A program made the translations under genes and the position numbers. Below, one piece after another: positions 53,095-62,932 of a stretch of DNA of 64,000 nucleotides. The notes beneath the pieces were generated by a model. The model saw only the letters and a list, made by a program, of their open reading frames with translations, did not search any database and was not told the origin of the DNA. Source of the stretch: Pseudolactococcus chungangensis CAU 28 = DSM 22330 (lineage in GTDB: Bacteria > Bacillota > Bacilli > Lactobacillales > Streptococcaceae); assembly GCF_002441885.1 (NCBI RefSeq), contig NZ_JXJT01000002.1, positions 110,785 through 174,784 on the forward strand. Reading direction: 5' to 3'. Numbering within the stretch: position 1 is the stretch's first letter; every line of letters starts with the position of its first letter.

Positions 53095-53612
53095 CTAACA
53101 AATTGACTGATGAACAAATCAAAGCAGTAGAGCTGAAAAAGGCTGAAAAAAACACAAAAATCAAAGAGCGTCTTTTGGGTTACAAAATGCGTGAACTGCA
53201 GGCAGATGATATTTTTAAAATTATCGAGATTGTTAATATCTTGAATGTTGCTGATCTCGTAACAGAATTCTTGAAGCAGCAAGATGCAACTAAAATCAAA
53301 TCTCAAAAAATGCAAGGTTTGTCCGTTATTGCAAGTCAATCAGACGATAATAAAAAAGAATCGTTGACTGACCAAATCAAGACAATTCAACAAGATATTT
53401 CGTCACAAAGTTTCGAGTATGTCAGTAAGGCTGTTAAATTCGTTTTGGTTCACTCAGCGGAAATCAAAACAGAGCTTAATGGATTATTGGCTGACTTGAC
53501 TGGTAAAACACCAGAGGAAATTGGTAAGACAAATATCGTCACTTATTCTTTACTTGTAAAGGATTTTTTCGTCAAGCCGGAATTACGAGAAGTGTTCGAG
53601 TTGCTCTCTTAA
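53091..53612 (+). CDS. Tail assembly chaperone (G-type product)
   Basis: A 173-residue protein (LTDEQIKAVELKKAEKN, YKMRELQADDIFKIIEIVN, TYSLLVKDFFVKPELREVF) before the tape measure gene, the standard position of the tail chaperone. The heptamer T TTT TTC at 53564-53570 lies in frame near its end, and the -1 frame is open from there into the next gene, giving a longer G-T fusion. Confidence 0.83.
   Translation: MTNKLTDEQIKAVELKKAEKNTKIKERLLGYKMRELQADDIFKIIEIVNILNVADLVTEFLKQQDATKIKSQKMQGLSVIASQSDDNKKESLTDQIKTIQQDISSQSFEYVSKAVKFVLVHSAEIKTELNGLLADLTGKTPEEIGKTNIVTYSLLVKDFFVKPELREVFELLS
53564..53570 (+). promoter_or_regulatory. Programmed -1 frameshift site
   Basis: T TTT TTC in the reading frame of the upstream chaperone ORF (codons GAT TTT TTC). 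After a -1 slip, translation continues without stop through 53612 into the downstream ORF to 53929, making a fusion of about 279 residues. Confidence 0.75.
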
Positions 53613-53629
53613 TTCAAAATCATGGTGGC

Positions 53630-53929
53630 ATGCATAAGCTGAGAGACACGCTATTTAAAAGATATAGCGATGTCTCTTTTTTGTTATCTACAATTAAATG
53701 GCGAGATGTGCCTGACTTCCTAATCACGATGTTTGAAGAACAATCTAACGATGAATTATGGCGTATTTACTTGTCAAATCCGCTTAGAGAAGATACTTTT
53801 AATGACTTTAAGCAAAAGATTTTAGAAAGTAACAGACCTAAAGAGCAAGTCGAGCAGGAGGCACAGGCAGCGGCTAGACATGCGCTTGATATGTTGGATA
53901 GTGTGGGAGGTGATTCATTTGGCATTTAA
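53630..53929 (+). CDS. Tail assembly chaperone, T part (made as -1 frameshift extension)
   Basis: The frame from the ATG at 53630 encodes 99 residues (LFKRYSDVSFLLSTIKWRDV ... AARHALDMLDSVGG). There is no ribosome-binding site of quality before this ATG, and the frame is open back to the slippery site at 53564. It is therefore expected as the C-terminal part of the G-T fusion rather than a free protein. It overlaps the tape measure gene. Confidence 0.75.
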   Translation: MHKLRDTLFKRYSDVSFLLSTIKWRDVPDFLITMFEEQSNDELWRIYLSNPLREDTFNDFKQKILESNRPKEQVEQEAQAAARHALDMLDSVGGDSFGI

Positions 53930-56213
53930 TATATTCGAATTATCGGGCAAAATTAGTGCTGATAATAAGCCGGCAAATGATGCTATTGACGAGACAACTG
54001 GCAAGGCCAAGGAATCTGGATCAATATTCAGCACTCTAGGGAATGGTTTAAAAGTTGTCGGTGCAGGTATGGTAGCAGTAGCTGGTGTTGCTGGAGCTGC
54101 CGCTGTTGGACTAAGCAAAAAAGTTATCGGGGCATACGCAGAGTATGAACAGCTTGTCGGCGGTGTAGATACGCTGTTCAAAGAAGCCTCTAGTAAAGTT
54201 CAAGGTTTCGCTGATGATGCCTATAAAACTGCAGGCATGTCAGCAAATGAGTATATGGAGACTGTGACAGGTTTCTCAGCTAGTTTAATTCAGTCTCTAG
54301 GTGGAGACACTCAAAAAGCGGCAGACGTTGGTAATCAGGCGGTTACTGATATGTCTGATAATGCCAATAAAATGGGTACGGATATAACCAATATTCAAAA
54401 TGCTTATCAAGGTTTCGCAAAGCAAAATTACACAATGCTTGATAATTTGAAACTCGGATATGGTGGGACTAAAGAAGAAATGCAACGGCTTCTAGTTGAC
54501 GCTGAGAAGATATCAGGCGTCAAATACGATATTTCTAGTTTTGCCGATGTAACCGAAGCTATCCATGTCATGCAAACACAGATGGGGATCACTGGAACAA
54601 CTGCAGCAGAGGCAGCGGACACAATCAGCGGATCAATCGACAGTACAAAGTCAGCATTAACCAACTTATGGGCTGGCTTGGGTAATCCTAAAGCAGACAT
54701 CCAGAAACTCGTCAACGATGTGACAAGTTCATTCGGCAATGTCGTCAAAAACATCACGCCAGTACTTAATAACATCGTAAAAGCTATGCCAGCCTTACTA
54801 AATGGTATTGTTTCAGCTATTGGTAGTATGTTGCCGACCTTGTTGCAAGCATTCACGTCGCTATTTACTCAGGTACTTCAAACTATTTTGGTGCTACTTC
54901 CAGGCTTAATTCCTGTATTTGTCAAGGCAGTCATGACAATCGTACAAGCGATTATTGATAATCTGCCGTTACTAATTGGTGCAGCGATTCAATTAGTGAC
55001 AACGTTAGTGCAAGGTATAGCATCCGCATTGCCTACACTAATTCCAGCAGCAGTTCAGGCGATTGTGACAATCGTTCAAGGACTGATTGATAATTTGCCC
55101 CTGTTACTAAATGCAGGGCTACAACTGATAACTGGACTAGTTAACGGATTAATCACGGCGATACCGATTTTAATCGCAGCATTACCACAAATTATTACTA
55201 GCTTGGTTACTTTCTTTGTAACTTCTATACCGATAATTATTAATGCAGGGATACAACTTTTGACAGCGCTAGTCACGGCTTTACCACAGATTATCGCAGC
55301 AATTGTTTCTGTTTTGCCCCAAATTATAAATGGTATCATAACTGCTCTAATAGCAGCGTTGCCACAATTAATAAATGCTGGTATTCAGTTATTTCTAGCG
55401 TTAATCAATGCGTTACCGCTGATTATCTCGACAATAGCTGGAGCTATGCCACAGATTATTAACGGGATAACGAGTGCCTTAATCGGTAATATTGGCCAGA
55501 TTATTAATGCAGGTGTGACGCTTTTGGTTGCAATAGTCCAAAACTTGCCACAAATCATGACTGCAGTTGCTGGAGCTATACCACAGATCATCTCAGCTCT
55601 AGTCAGTGCTTTGGTTAATGGTGTTGGCCAGATGGCCAGTGCAGGTCTTAAGCTGATTACTGGCGTTAAGGATTCTTTCACTAACATTAACTGGGCCAGT
55701 ATTGGATCAAATATCATTAGTGGTGTTGCCGGAGGGATTACAAGCGCAGCAGGTCAATTATTAGACGCGGCCGCTAACGCAGCAGGTAATGCACTTGATT
55801 GGATGAAGAAAAAGCTAGGTATCCACTCACCATCTCGTGTCTTCAGAGATGAAGTTGGTAAATGGATACCTGCAGGTATCGCAGTCGGTATTGAGGCAGA
55901 AGGTGACACAATTCAAGATGCACTAGATTTAGTTTCTAATGGATTGAGTTTTGATACAGGAGATCTTGGTGCTAATATTATTGATCCCGCACAAGTTTCA
56001 TCTATTGGATATAGCGCTCAAAGTAATGGTGCACACTCAATCGCAGATGAGCAAAATTCATTATTGAAACAGATAATTGAAATTCTGGCGAGAATATTTG
56101 ATAAAGATTTATCAGTTTATCTTGATGGCCAGCTTATATCTCAACAGACATATAAATATGACAGAAAGAATCAAGAAAATGATGAAAATCGTAACCGGTT
56201 AGTTTACGGATAG
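53919..56213 (+). CDS. Phage tape measure protein
   Basis: A 764-residue protein that sets tail length and helps DNA entry. TTG at 53919 with GGGAGG (53905-53910) gives MAFNIFELSGKISADNKPA, the typical start. A Gly/Ala hydrophobic segment follows at about residues 45-70, and there is a long repetitive hydrophobic region (about residues 285-585) with units such as IVQGLIDNLPLLLNAG, LPQIIxxI. The C-terminus has WMKKKLGIHSPSRVF, a common tape-measure motif. The upstream ATG at 53880 has no site. Confidence 0.93.
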   Translation: MAFNIFELSGKISADNKPANDAIDETTGKAKESGSIFSTLGNGLKVVGAGMVAVAGVAGAAAVGLSKKVIGAYAEYEQLVGGVDTLFKEASSKVQGFADDAYKTAGMSANEYMETVTGFSASLIQSLGGDTQKAADVGNQAVTDMSDNANKMGTDITNIQNAYQGFAKQNYTMLDNLKLGYGGTKEEMQRLLVDAEKISGVKYDISSFADVTEAIHVMQTQMGITGTTAAEAADTISGSIDSTKSALTNLWAGLGNPKADIQKLVNDVTSSFGNVVKNITPVLNNIVKAMPALLNGIVSAIGSMLPTLLQAFTSLFTQVLQTILVLLPGLIPVFVKAVMTIVQAIIDNLPLLIGAAIQLVTTLVQGIASALPTLIPAAVQAIVTIVQGLIDNLPLLLNAGLQLITGLVNGLITAIPILIAALPQIITSLVTFFVTSIPIIINAGIQLLTALVTALPQIIAAIVSVLPQIINGIITALIAALPQLINAGIQLFLALINALPLIISTIAGAMPQIINGITSALIGNIGQIINAGVTLLVAIVQNLPQIMTAVAGAIPQIISALVSALVNGVGQMASAGLKLITGVKDSFTNINWASIGSNIISGVAGGITSAAGQLLDAAANAAGNALDWMKKKLGIHSPSRVFRDEVGKWIPAGIAVGIEAEGDTIQDALDLVSNGLSFDTGDLGANIIDPAQVSSIGYSAQSNGAHSIADEQNSLLKQIIEILARIFDKDLSVYLDGQLISQQTYKYDRKNQENDENRNRLVYG

Positions 56214-56223
56214 GAGGTAAACA

Positions 56224-57687
56224 TTGATAGGTAACAATAAAATGATTGTAGATGGCTTTGATACAAGCGACACGTTCATTATCCGTAAAGTTAATCGAGG
56301 CTTTACTGGGATGTACTCAAACAAAACGGATTTAATGCGCTTGACTCAAAGGAAGATAACAGAAAGAACAATCAATGTAGAAGTTACTCTAATCTCTACA
56401 TATGGCTTGAATGAACTGAAAACAATACTAAACAAGTCATCAACAGTTAGATTTGTTTTTAGTGACGATAAAGATTGGTACTGGGACGGTATTCTGGATA
56501 CTAGTAAAATAAATAGTTCCTATTTGGGTGCAGATATTTCGCTTGAAATACTTGTGCCAGATGGTATCAAACACGCTATCAATCCTAAAGGATCTTATAC
56601 AGCCGCGCAAGGAACAGATGGTCGCTACAGCGTAACAATCGTCAATGAAGGTAATTTAGATGTTCCAATTACCATGACAGCGACCATGAACGCCGAAAAC
56701 GGATATATTGGTATGTACACCGATTACGGCATTACTGAGATTGGAAACAAGGAAGAGAGCGACACTGAAGATTATGTAAGTGCTACGACTATTCTGAATA
56801 CAAATGACTTTTCAGAGTTTACGCGACACACAGGAGCTAATCCAGAAAATTCAGCAAAAGGAAATGACGGATACGCTGCTATCAGGTCAGAGGGAAGCAC
56901 TAACTATTTTCATCTGTCAAATGCTGGTACTAATAATAATTATTGGCACGGTGCTTCTTATGTTTATGACTTTCCAGCTGACGGCACTGGTCATGTTGGT
57001 GCTAAAAATGTTTATTGTTATTTCAATGCTGTATTTTGGGCTGGAATGATGGGTCAGACAGGGCAAATTCAGGTGTTATTTACAGATGCTAACAATCACT
57101 TAGTAATGGGATATGACATCTATAAAAACGATACGAAAGGAAATAGTGGCGTATGGGCTGCTTTGGCTGGTGATGGAAATGGAGGTAAGAAGATACTTAA
57201 AATTAACACTTTCCAGACAAGCCATTTAGACAAAGATAATCCATTTAACAAGCCACGTGGGCACGCTGATATTTACAAAAATGGTGCTAAGCTCAGATAC
57301 TACTGGTTTGGTAGCTATCCAGAATTTACAGTACCAGAATTGAAAGATGTCGAAATTACCAAGTGCTACATCAATTTCTACCAGTTAGCCAATCGGACTG
57401 GAAATCAACTGATGAGCTACTTTGACCTAAGGCGCATGATGATCAGAAATGACAGCGCTGAGTCAATTCGTGACATTAAAAATAGGTATCAACCAGAAAC
57501 AACGGTTAAGATGACAGGAGCCGACAGCAAGGTCTATGTCAATGGTTTGCCAAAATTGACTGAAAAAGTCGACGGGTCTAACCTCTTCACAATACCGCCT
57601 GGCGAGACGACGATTTACTTCCAATGTTCTGATTGGTGTACAACACCACCGACTTATCAAATCGAATTTACGGAGGCTAATTTATAA
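56224..57687 (+). CDS. Distal tail protein (Dit), enlarged
   Basis: A 487-residue baseplate hub protein starting at TTG after AGGAGG. Residues 1-150 (DGFDTSDTFIIRKVNRGF, VEVTLISTYGLNELKTILN) and the end (NGLPKLTEKVDGSNLFTIPPG) are Dit-like. A long inserted domain (about residues 175-420; WHGASYVYDFPADGTGHVG, HADIYKNGAKLRYYWFGSY) looks like a beta-sandwich carbohydrate-binding module, as in evolved Dits. It probably assists host adsorption. Confidence 0.85.
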   Translation: MIGNNKMIVDGFDTSDTFIIRKVNRGFTGMYSNKTDLMRLTQRKITERTINVEVTLISTYGLNELKTILNKSSTVRFVFSDDKDWYWDGILDTSKINSSYLGADISLEILVPDGIKHAINPKGSYTAAQGTDGRYSVTIVNEGNLDVPITMTATMNAENGYIGMYTDYGITEIGNKEESDTEDYVSATTILNTNDFSEFTRHTGANPENSAKGNDGYAAIRSEGSTNYFHLSNAGTNNNYWHGASYVYDFPADGTGHVGAKNVYCYFNAVFWAGMMGQTGQIQVLFTDANNHLVMGYDIYKNDTKGNSGVWAALAGDGNGGKKILKINTFQTSHLDKDNPFNKPRGHADIYKNGAKLRYYWFGSYPEFTVPELKDVEITKCYINFYQLANRTGNQLMSYFDLRRMMIRNDSAESIRDIKNRYQPETTVKMTGADSKVYVNGLPKLTEKVDGSNLFTIPPGETTIYFQCSDWCTTPPTYQIEFTEANL

Positions 57688-59411
57688 TGCAATTCCATAT
57701 TTTAGATGAAAACTATATCCCAGTTGCTGTCATGGATAATGAATTGCCGGAATCAATCCATTATCAAAAATCAAAATTTCATCAATTTTTAACAGGATCA
57801 GCAAACTTTTTTGATTTTGAAACATCAAAGTTGCATGTTGATAGTGATAAGTTTCAGGTCGGTTATTGGATAGCGTTTAGGTATGACGATCGTGACAGAT
57901 TGCTATATATTGACAATATAGCAGAAGCTGAGCGAGATAAGATGATGACTATATCATCTATTAGCGATAATCTCGACCTTAATAATGAAACAATCCAGCC
58001 ATTTGCAGCGCCTGAGGCGAAGCCATTTAAGTGGTATTTCGACAAGATCATGTTCGATACTGGTTACGAGATAGGTATCAATGAGATATCTAATTTGACT
58101 CGTAAATTGTCTTGGGATAGCGAGATGACAATTAGAAACTTCATTCAATCGGTTGCAACGCAATTCGATAACGCGGAGTTAGATTATGAAGTGCAGCTTA
58201 ATTCAGATTTCACGGTCAAAAAACGCTTAATCCATATCAAGAAAAAAATTGGTGAAGTGCGCGACGATATTGAGCTGCGTTATAACGAAAATATCAAGAC
58301 AATCAAGCGAACAACAAGCACCAGCGGACTCTACACTGCGATTCGTCCGGTTTCAAGAGATAACAATGATAAGATTATCGATATCTCTAGTATGCCGGAT
58401 TGGGAGAAAAAAGACGAAAATGGAAACGTTAAATTTTTTCACAAAAAAGGCAGCACTTTAATTTTTGCGCCGCAAGCAAATGCTCGCTTTGGTAATAGAG
58501 GGGCAAATATAACCGGAGGTGGCTATATTGTCTATGACTTTAGCCACGATAATATTTCGCAAAGCGAGCTTTTCAACAGAGCTGCAAAATATTTAGAGGA
58601 TCACAGTGTGCCGGCAGTAAATTATTTAGTGGAAGGCAAAACAGACGCTAAAATTGGCGATACGGTTAAAATGGTCAACGATGGTTATACGCCTCAATTG
58701 CTAACCTCTGCTAGGGTGTTAGAAAAAGTCGCGAGTTTTGATGACGATTCAATCGAGCGGGCAGAGTTTGGCAACTACAAAGCCTTACAGTCTCAAATAT
58801 CAGCGGATCTGATTGCTAAAATGCAACAGCTGGCCGAGGAGAATGCACCTTATAAAGTTGTAACGCTTACGACTAACGGACTCACATTTAAAAATTCTGA
58901 AGGCAGCACTACTTTGACGGCTAGACTGTATAAAGGTAGTAAAGAGATTGCACCAGAAAAGTATGAATGGACGATTGACGGTGTGGTTATCTCAGGATCT
59001 AGCGATCAACACGAAATTACAGCAGAGGACATCGACGGCAAGGCTGTTGTACGATGGTCAGCAGCAATCAACAGTGTAGTTGTAGCGATTGATGAAGTTA
59101 CGATTATTGATGTTTCTGACGGAGCGGATGGTATAAGCCCTATAAATCTGGTCATCGAATCGTCTAACGGATACCAATTTAAAAATAATATCATTAACAC
59201 AACTTTTACAGTAAAACTTTATCAAGATAATAAAGAGATTGATAAAGATGGTACAAAATTTGCTTATGTATGGACTAAAACTAACTCTGATGGAACAGCA
59301 GATACCGCTTGGAATCTTGCTCATCAAACAAGTCAAAAATCAATCATAATAACAAACAGTGATGTTCGGCAGAGAGCTACATTTGATTGCACTGCTGAAC
59401 CACTTAATTAA
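57687..59411 (+). CDS. Tail-associated protein (Tal / prophage endopeptidase tail)
   Basis: A 574-residue protein. Residues 1-370 match the gp44/Tal hub fold (LLYIDNIAEAERDKMMTISSI, PFKWYFDKIMFDTGYEIG, LYTAIRPVSRDNNDKIIDIS, NYLVEGKTDAKIGDTVKMVND). The rest holds two Ig-like repeats, each beginning with a VTLTTNGLTFKNSEG- or LVIESSNGYQFKNN-type strand. The end shows no lytic domain, so enzymatic activity is doubtful. Confidence 0.85.
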   Translation: MQFHILDENYIPVAVMDNELPESIHYQKSKFHQFLTGSANFFDFETSKLHVDSDKFQVGYWIAFRYDDRDRLLYIDNIAEAERDKMMTISSISDNLDLNNETIQPFAAPEAKPFKWYFDKIMFDTGYEIGINEISNLTRKLSWDSEMTIRNFIQSVATQFDNAELDYEVQLNSDFTVKKRLIHIKKKIGEVRDDIELRYNENIKTIKRTTSTSGLYTAIRPVSRDNNDKIIDISSMPDWEKKDENGNVKFFHKKGSTLIFAPQANARFGNRGANITGGGYIVYDFSHDNISQSELFNRAAKYLEDHSVPAVNYLVEGKTDAKIGDTVKMVNDGYTPQLLTSARVLEKVASFDDDSIERAEFGNYKALQSQISADLIAKMQQLAEENAPYKVVTLTTNGLTFKNSEGSTTLTARLYKGSKEIAPEKYEWTIDGVVISGSSDQHEITAEDIDGKAVVRWSAAINSVVVAIDEVTIIDVSDGADGISPINLVIESSNGYQFKNNIINTTFTVKLYQDNKEIDKDGTKFAYVWTKTNSDGTADTAWNLAHQTSQKSIIITNSDVRQRATFDCTAEPLN

Positions 59412-59427
59412 TAAGGAGAAATAAAAT

Positions 59428-60549
59428 ATGTCAATTGTTTCAAGTGGACAAATCACAATCACAGATTTATCAGATGGTATGCAACTCAACGCTTTCATCA
59501 CAGCTAGCGGAGTTACTACTCAAACTTATGATGCAACAGCTCAAACATGGTCTCCAAGTTACGCGAGTACCGCACAGGTCTTAACACTCAATCTTACTAA
59601 AGCAGGTAGTGCAACTTCTGTAGTTAGTGGAGTTTCAGGAACTATTACTTGGACACGATCAGATGGAGCAACAACAACAACTATCACTTCAACTACTAAT
59701 ACTGATACTCAATATATGAGTGGAACTTCAAATAGTGTGTTGACAACAAAAATCAATGTCCCACTTGCTAACTCAGCATCACGATTCACAGCTTCTGGAT
59801 TATGGATTGACCCTAACACAGGGTTAAATGTTCCGTTCTCAGCAGTTTTAGATTTAACTGTTGTACAACTTGCTAAATCAGCTATTCTTGCGAATGTCTA
59901 TGCTGGAAATGGTGGGGCGTTCTACAATTCTATGCCTGCAAGCTTAACAGTTAATGCTGATTTGTATAAAGGAGGACAACTTTCCTCAGGTAATAAGCAA
60001 ATATTCTTTGGTTATTCAGATAGTAGTGTAACTACAACAAGTTCAACTGGGTATAACTCAAATCTTGGATTAGGTTGGCATTTATGCAGTGCATCTACAA
60101 CTGGTCAAACACCAAATGTAACTGCTGGTACAAATACAACTTCTCAAGGGATACTAACAGTTCTACCAACGGCTATTACAAATGCTCAATCGTTCAAAGC
60201 AGTAATCATTGACCAAGCTGGTGGTACGTCGGGTACAGTAGTCAGCGGAATTGTTACGCTTCTTGATTATACAGACCCATTAACTTGTACAATTGATAGT
60301 ACAGCGGGAAGTATTTTTAAAAATGGTTCTGGTACAACAACATTAACTTGTAGAGTATTCCAATCTGGCGCTGAAATTGATACTGCTGGAACAACCTACA
60401 CATATAAATGGTCTCAACGTGATCAAAATGGCGTACTAAATGCTAATTTTGGTGGCACAGGAATTCAGTATAAAACCGGTAAAACAATTAGTGTTGTAGC
60501 ATCTGACATCAATGTCAAAGCTCAATATACATGCGAGGTGAATCAATAA
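59428..60549 (+). CDS. Baseplate/tail structural protein with Ig-like repeat
   Basis: A 373-residue, Thr/Ser/Gly-rich beta protein (SSGQITITDLSDGMQLNAF ... ASDINVKAQYTCEVNQ). The C-terminal 85 residues (PLTCTIDSTAGSIFKNGSG ... QYTCEV) repeat the Ig-like pattern of the preceding Tal C-terminus. Likely an upper-baseplate or fibre-connecting protein; exact role inferred. Confidence 0.72.
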   Translation: MSIVSSGQITITDLSDGMQLNAFITASGVTTQTYDATAQTWSPSYASTAQVLTLNLTKAGSATSVVSGVSGTITWTRSDGATTTTITSTTNTDTQYMSGTSNSVLTTKINVPLANSASRFTASGLWIDPNTGLNVPFSAVLDLTVVQLAKSAILANVYAGNGGAFYNSMPASLTVNADLYKGGQLSSGNKQIFFGYSDSSVTTTSSTGYNSNLGLGWHLCSASTTGQTPNVTAGTNTTSQGILTVLPTAITNAQSFKAVIIDQAGGTSGTVVSGIVTLLDYTDPLTCTIDSTAGSIFKNGSGTTTLTCRVFQSGAEIDTAGTTYTYKWSQRDQNGVLNANFGGTGIQYKTGKTISVVASDINVKAQYTCEVNQ

Positions 60550-60719
60550 TGAAAAGTACATTTTATGCAAATATCGAACTTGGTGGAGAAATCACACAAG
60601 TTAGCTTTGAAGCAACAAGTGCAAGTGATGTGATTGAACAAATCTGGCGGACTTACGGTATCTCCACTCCAATTATTGAAATTTGGGATGAGGTGACTGA
60701 TGACGATAGTAGCAAGTAA
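60549..60719 (+). CDS. Small tail-region protein
   Basis: A 56-residue acidic protein (KSTFYANIELGGEITQVSF ... WDEVTDDDSSK) with GAGGTG upstream; overlaps the following gene by 20 bases. Function unknown. Confidence 0.6.
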   Translation: MKSTFYANIELGGEITQVSFEATSASDVIEQIWRTYGISTPIIEIWDEVTDDDSSK

Positions 60720-62385
60720 TAACATCACAGTAAGTAATGTTAATGATGGGACAATAACTCATTATGCGTACGCTTATAGTGCTGATGGCACTGATAGATT
60801 CACGACTGTTTATCCTAATTTGAATTTGTTGAAAGGAACCAAAACCTCTAAATCTATAACAGGCAATAATGCTGTAAACCAAGGAGGTTTATTATATAGT
60901 TTTGACAATAATAATACTTTAGTCAATCAGGGTTTTAGTGTCAATGATACTATAATCCTTGAATTTGATTGGAGTGCAACAAATCCAGCAAGTGGAAACT
61001 TTGTTTTACAATGGCAAGGTGCACCTTGGGGTTTTAATGTACCAACAATAAATTTATCTTCTACTAATGGTTCAGGTCATGTTATACATACTTATAACAT
61101 TAGAGCTGCAGATGTTGCTTCAACAGCTGTTGCAACAGGTGTAGGATATCGACTTGATAATATTCCAACTAATACTGTAATTACGTTTTCTAATGTAACT
61201 ATCAGAAAAGCAAAAAGTTCGCAACCTTGGATGCCTTCATCTAGTGAAGTCACAACTGCTGACTGGCCAAGCTATATTGGTCAATATTCAGATTTCTCAT
61301 CTACAGCATCCACAGACCCTGCTAAATATACGCCTTGGACTATATTTAAGGGAAATGATGGTGTTGGAGTATCATCAACTGTTATCACTTACGCTATTTC
61401 AACAAGCGGAACGACAGCACCAAGCACTGGCTGGACAAGTTCTGTTCCCAGTATTGTAAAAGGTCAGTATCTCTGGACGAAAACAGTATGGACATACACG
61501 GACAATTCATCTAAAACATGGTATTCAGTAACTTATAATTCTAAAGATGGTACCAACGGTACAAATGGGACATCTGGTATTATTGTTAGTTCAGTAGCGC
61601 CAGACAGTCCGCAGACAGGGCAGTTATGGCAAGATACATCTACAACACCACAGCTTGTTAAAAAGTGGACTGGGAACGAGTGGGTGATTTGGGAATTGTA
61701 TGCTCAGAATTTAAAAGCTGATTCGCTGGAAGCACTATCTGCTAAAATCGGTAAGATAAGCAACACATTTGATAACTCTTCAGGCGGTATTGATAACAAA
61801 GGAGAGATTGCAATTGAGGATTCTGTAAAGGTAGTATACTATAATGCTAATACACGTACGACAATTGACTTAGTTACAAGTACAAGTGGACAAGGGTTAT
61901 TTGCTCAATACTTACCAGATAAAAATGATACTACTAAGTTTCAACAAGCTTGGTATACACCTTCTTATCTTTATTTTTCAGACAGCATAAACAACTGGAC
62001 CGGTCAAATCACAGCCGAAAATGTAACGCTTGCGCCATGGACTAACTTGACGTACCTATCTGGCTACACAACGGCTGAAAATAATCCTTGCCAATATCGC
62101 AAGATTAAAAATTTAGACGGCAGTTATACCGTACAGTTTAGAGGTCAGGTAAAGCCAGTAAGCGGTAGCTTTCCTGGAACAAACTCTGAAAGTAACTTCC
62201 AAATTATAGCAAATCTTCCAGTCGATATTAGACCAATTAGACATACGTTTCTGTCCGCTGTTGGGGATATGATGGGGACGCAAACGATTCGTATAGGAGC
62301 GCTATCTGATGGAAGGATTCAAGTAGGGGTTCGAGGCACGGCATCGTCGTATATTGGCATCAATTCACTTATATATACCATCTAA
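60700..62385 (+). CDS. Putative receptor-binding / tail fibre protein
   Basis: A 561-residue protein. The N-terminus (IVASNNITVSNVNDGTITHY) repeats the anchor motif of the preceding baseplate protein. Then come a beta-sandwich domain (residues about 35-180, possible carbohydrate-binding), a collagen-like short DGTNGTNGTSG turn, a GQLWQDTS segment, a short helix (NLKADSLEALSAKIGKI) and a C-terminal beta domain (about 440-561). The arrangement suggests a trimeric host-recognition protein. Confidence 0.78.
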   Translation: MTIVASNNITVSNVNDGTITHYAYAYSADGTDRFTTVYPNLNLLKGTKTSKSITGNNAVNQGGLLYSFDNNNTLVNQGFSVNDTIILEFDWSATNPASGNFVLQWQGAPWGFNVPTINLSSTNGSGHVIHTYNIRAADVASTAVATGVGYRLDNIPTNTVITFSNVTIRKAKSSQPWMPSSSEVTTADWPSYIGQYSDFSSTASTDPAKYTPWTIFKGNDGVGVSSTVITYAISTSGTTAPSTGWTSSVPSIVKGQYLWTKTVWTYTDNSSKTWYSVTYNSKDGTNGTNGTSGIIVSSVAPDSPQTGQLWQDTSTTPQLVKKWTGNEWVIWELYAQNLKADSLEALSAKIGKISNTFDNSSGGIDNKGEIAIEDSVKVVYYNANTRTTIDLVTSTSGQGLFAQYLPDKNDTTKFQQAWYTPSYLYFSDSINNWTGQITAENVTLAPWTNLTYLSGYTTAENNPCQYRKIKNLDGSYTVQFRGQVKPVSGSFPGTNSESNFQIIANLPVDIRPIRHTFLSAVGDMMGTQTIRIGALSDGRIQVGVRGTASSYIGINSLIYTI

Positions 62386-62400
62386 ACAAAGGAGAAAACT

Positions 62401-62589
62401 ATGAGAGTAACAAACATAACACCAGTTTACGACACAGATAGCGTCATTGTTGAATACCTGATTTCAGTCGATAACGGAGCGACAGATGGCAATTCAGTTA
62501 GTGCAAATTTGGTAATTGATGCAACTGATATAGACATCACGTCAATTGCAGAAGTTTGCAAGCAAAAGCTGCTAGAAACGGTTAACTAG
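62401..62589 (+). CDS. Small phage protein after the receptor-binding gene
   Basis: A 62-residue acidic protein (RVTNITPVYDTDSVIVEYLIS ... KQKLLETVN is its span). AAAGGAG precedes the ATG. Function unknown; such small genes often precede holins. Confidence 0.6.
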   Translation: MRVTNITPVYDTDSVIVEYLISVDNGATDGNSVSANLVIDATDIDITSIAEVCKQKLLETVN

Positions 62590-62605
62590 AGAGGAAAAAT
62601 ATAAA

Positions 62606-62932
62606 ATGGAATATAAACTAATGGGCATCTCAGTCCTAATTTTGATTATCTTGGTTTTGACTTGGATAAAAGACGGGGAGAAGATGGACCCGCCACTTAA
62701 AAAAAGAATGGTTATTGATATTGTGACAATTTGCATTTTTTGGGCAGTGTTTGAGTTTTACAACTATTCAAATTCAAAGACATATGAAAATGAAATCGCA
62801 TTGGTCGTGAATGGATCATTGCTTTTCTTTTTTGCTCGAATGGTCCAACTGATTTGCCAAATTAACCCGATGATTCAAGATTTGGCAAAGTATATCAAAT
62901 CAAAAGGTATTAACATGGAGGATGACAAATGA
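62606..62932 (+). CDS. Putative holin
   Basis: A 108-residue membrane protein with three hydrophobic segments (about residues 5-20, 37-54 and 65-86) and a charged C-terminus. It lies directly before the endolysin gene and overlaps it by 4 bases. Position and topology indicate a holin; the family is not recognised. Confidence 0.7.
   Translation: MEYKLMGISVLILIILVLTWIKDGEKMDPPLKKRMVIDIVTICIFWAVFEFYNYSNSKTYENEIALVVNGSLLFFFARMVQLICQINPMIQDLAKYIKSKGINMEDDK

Noticed and set aside
52869..53339. A 156-codon minus-strand frame in the tail region
   Set aside because: Antisense to two well-supported tail genes; Phe/Ser/Leu-rich without ribosome-binding site.
54428..55717. Several minus-strand frames opposite the tape measure gene
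   Set aside because: They come from the repetitive hydrophobic codons of the tape measure gene and have no start signals.
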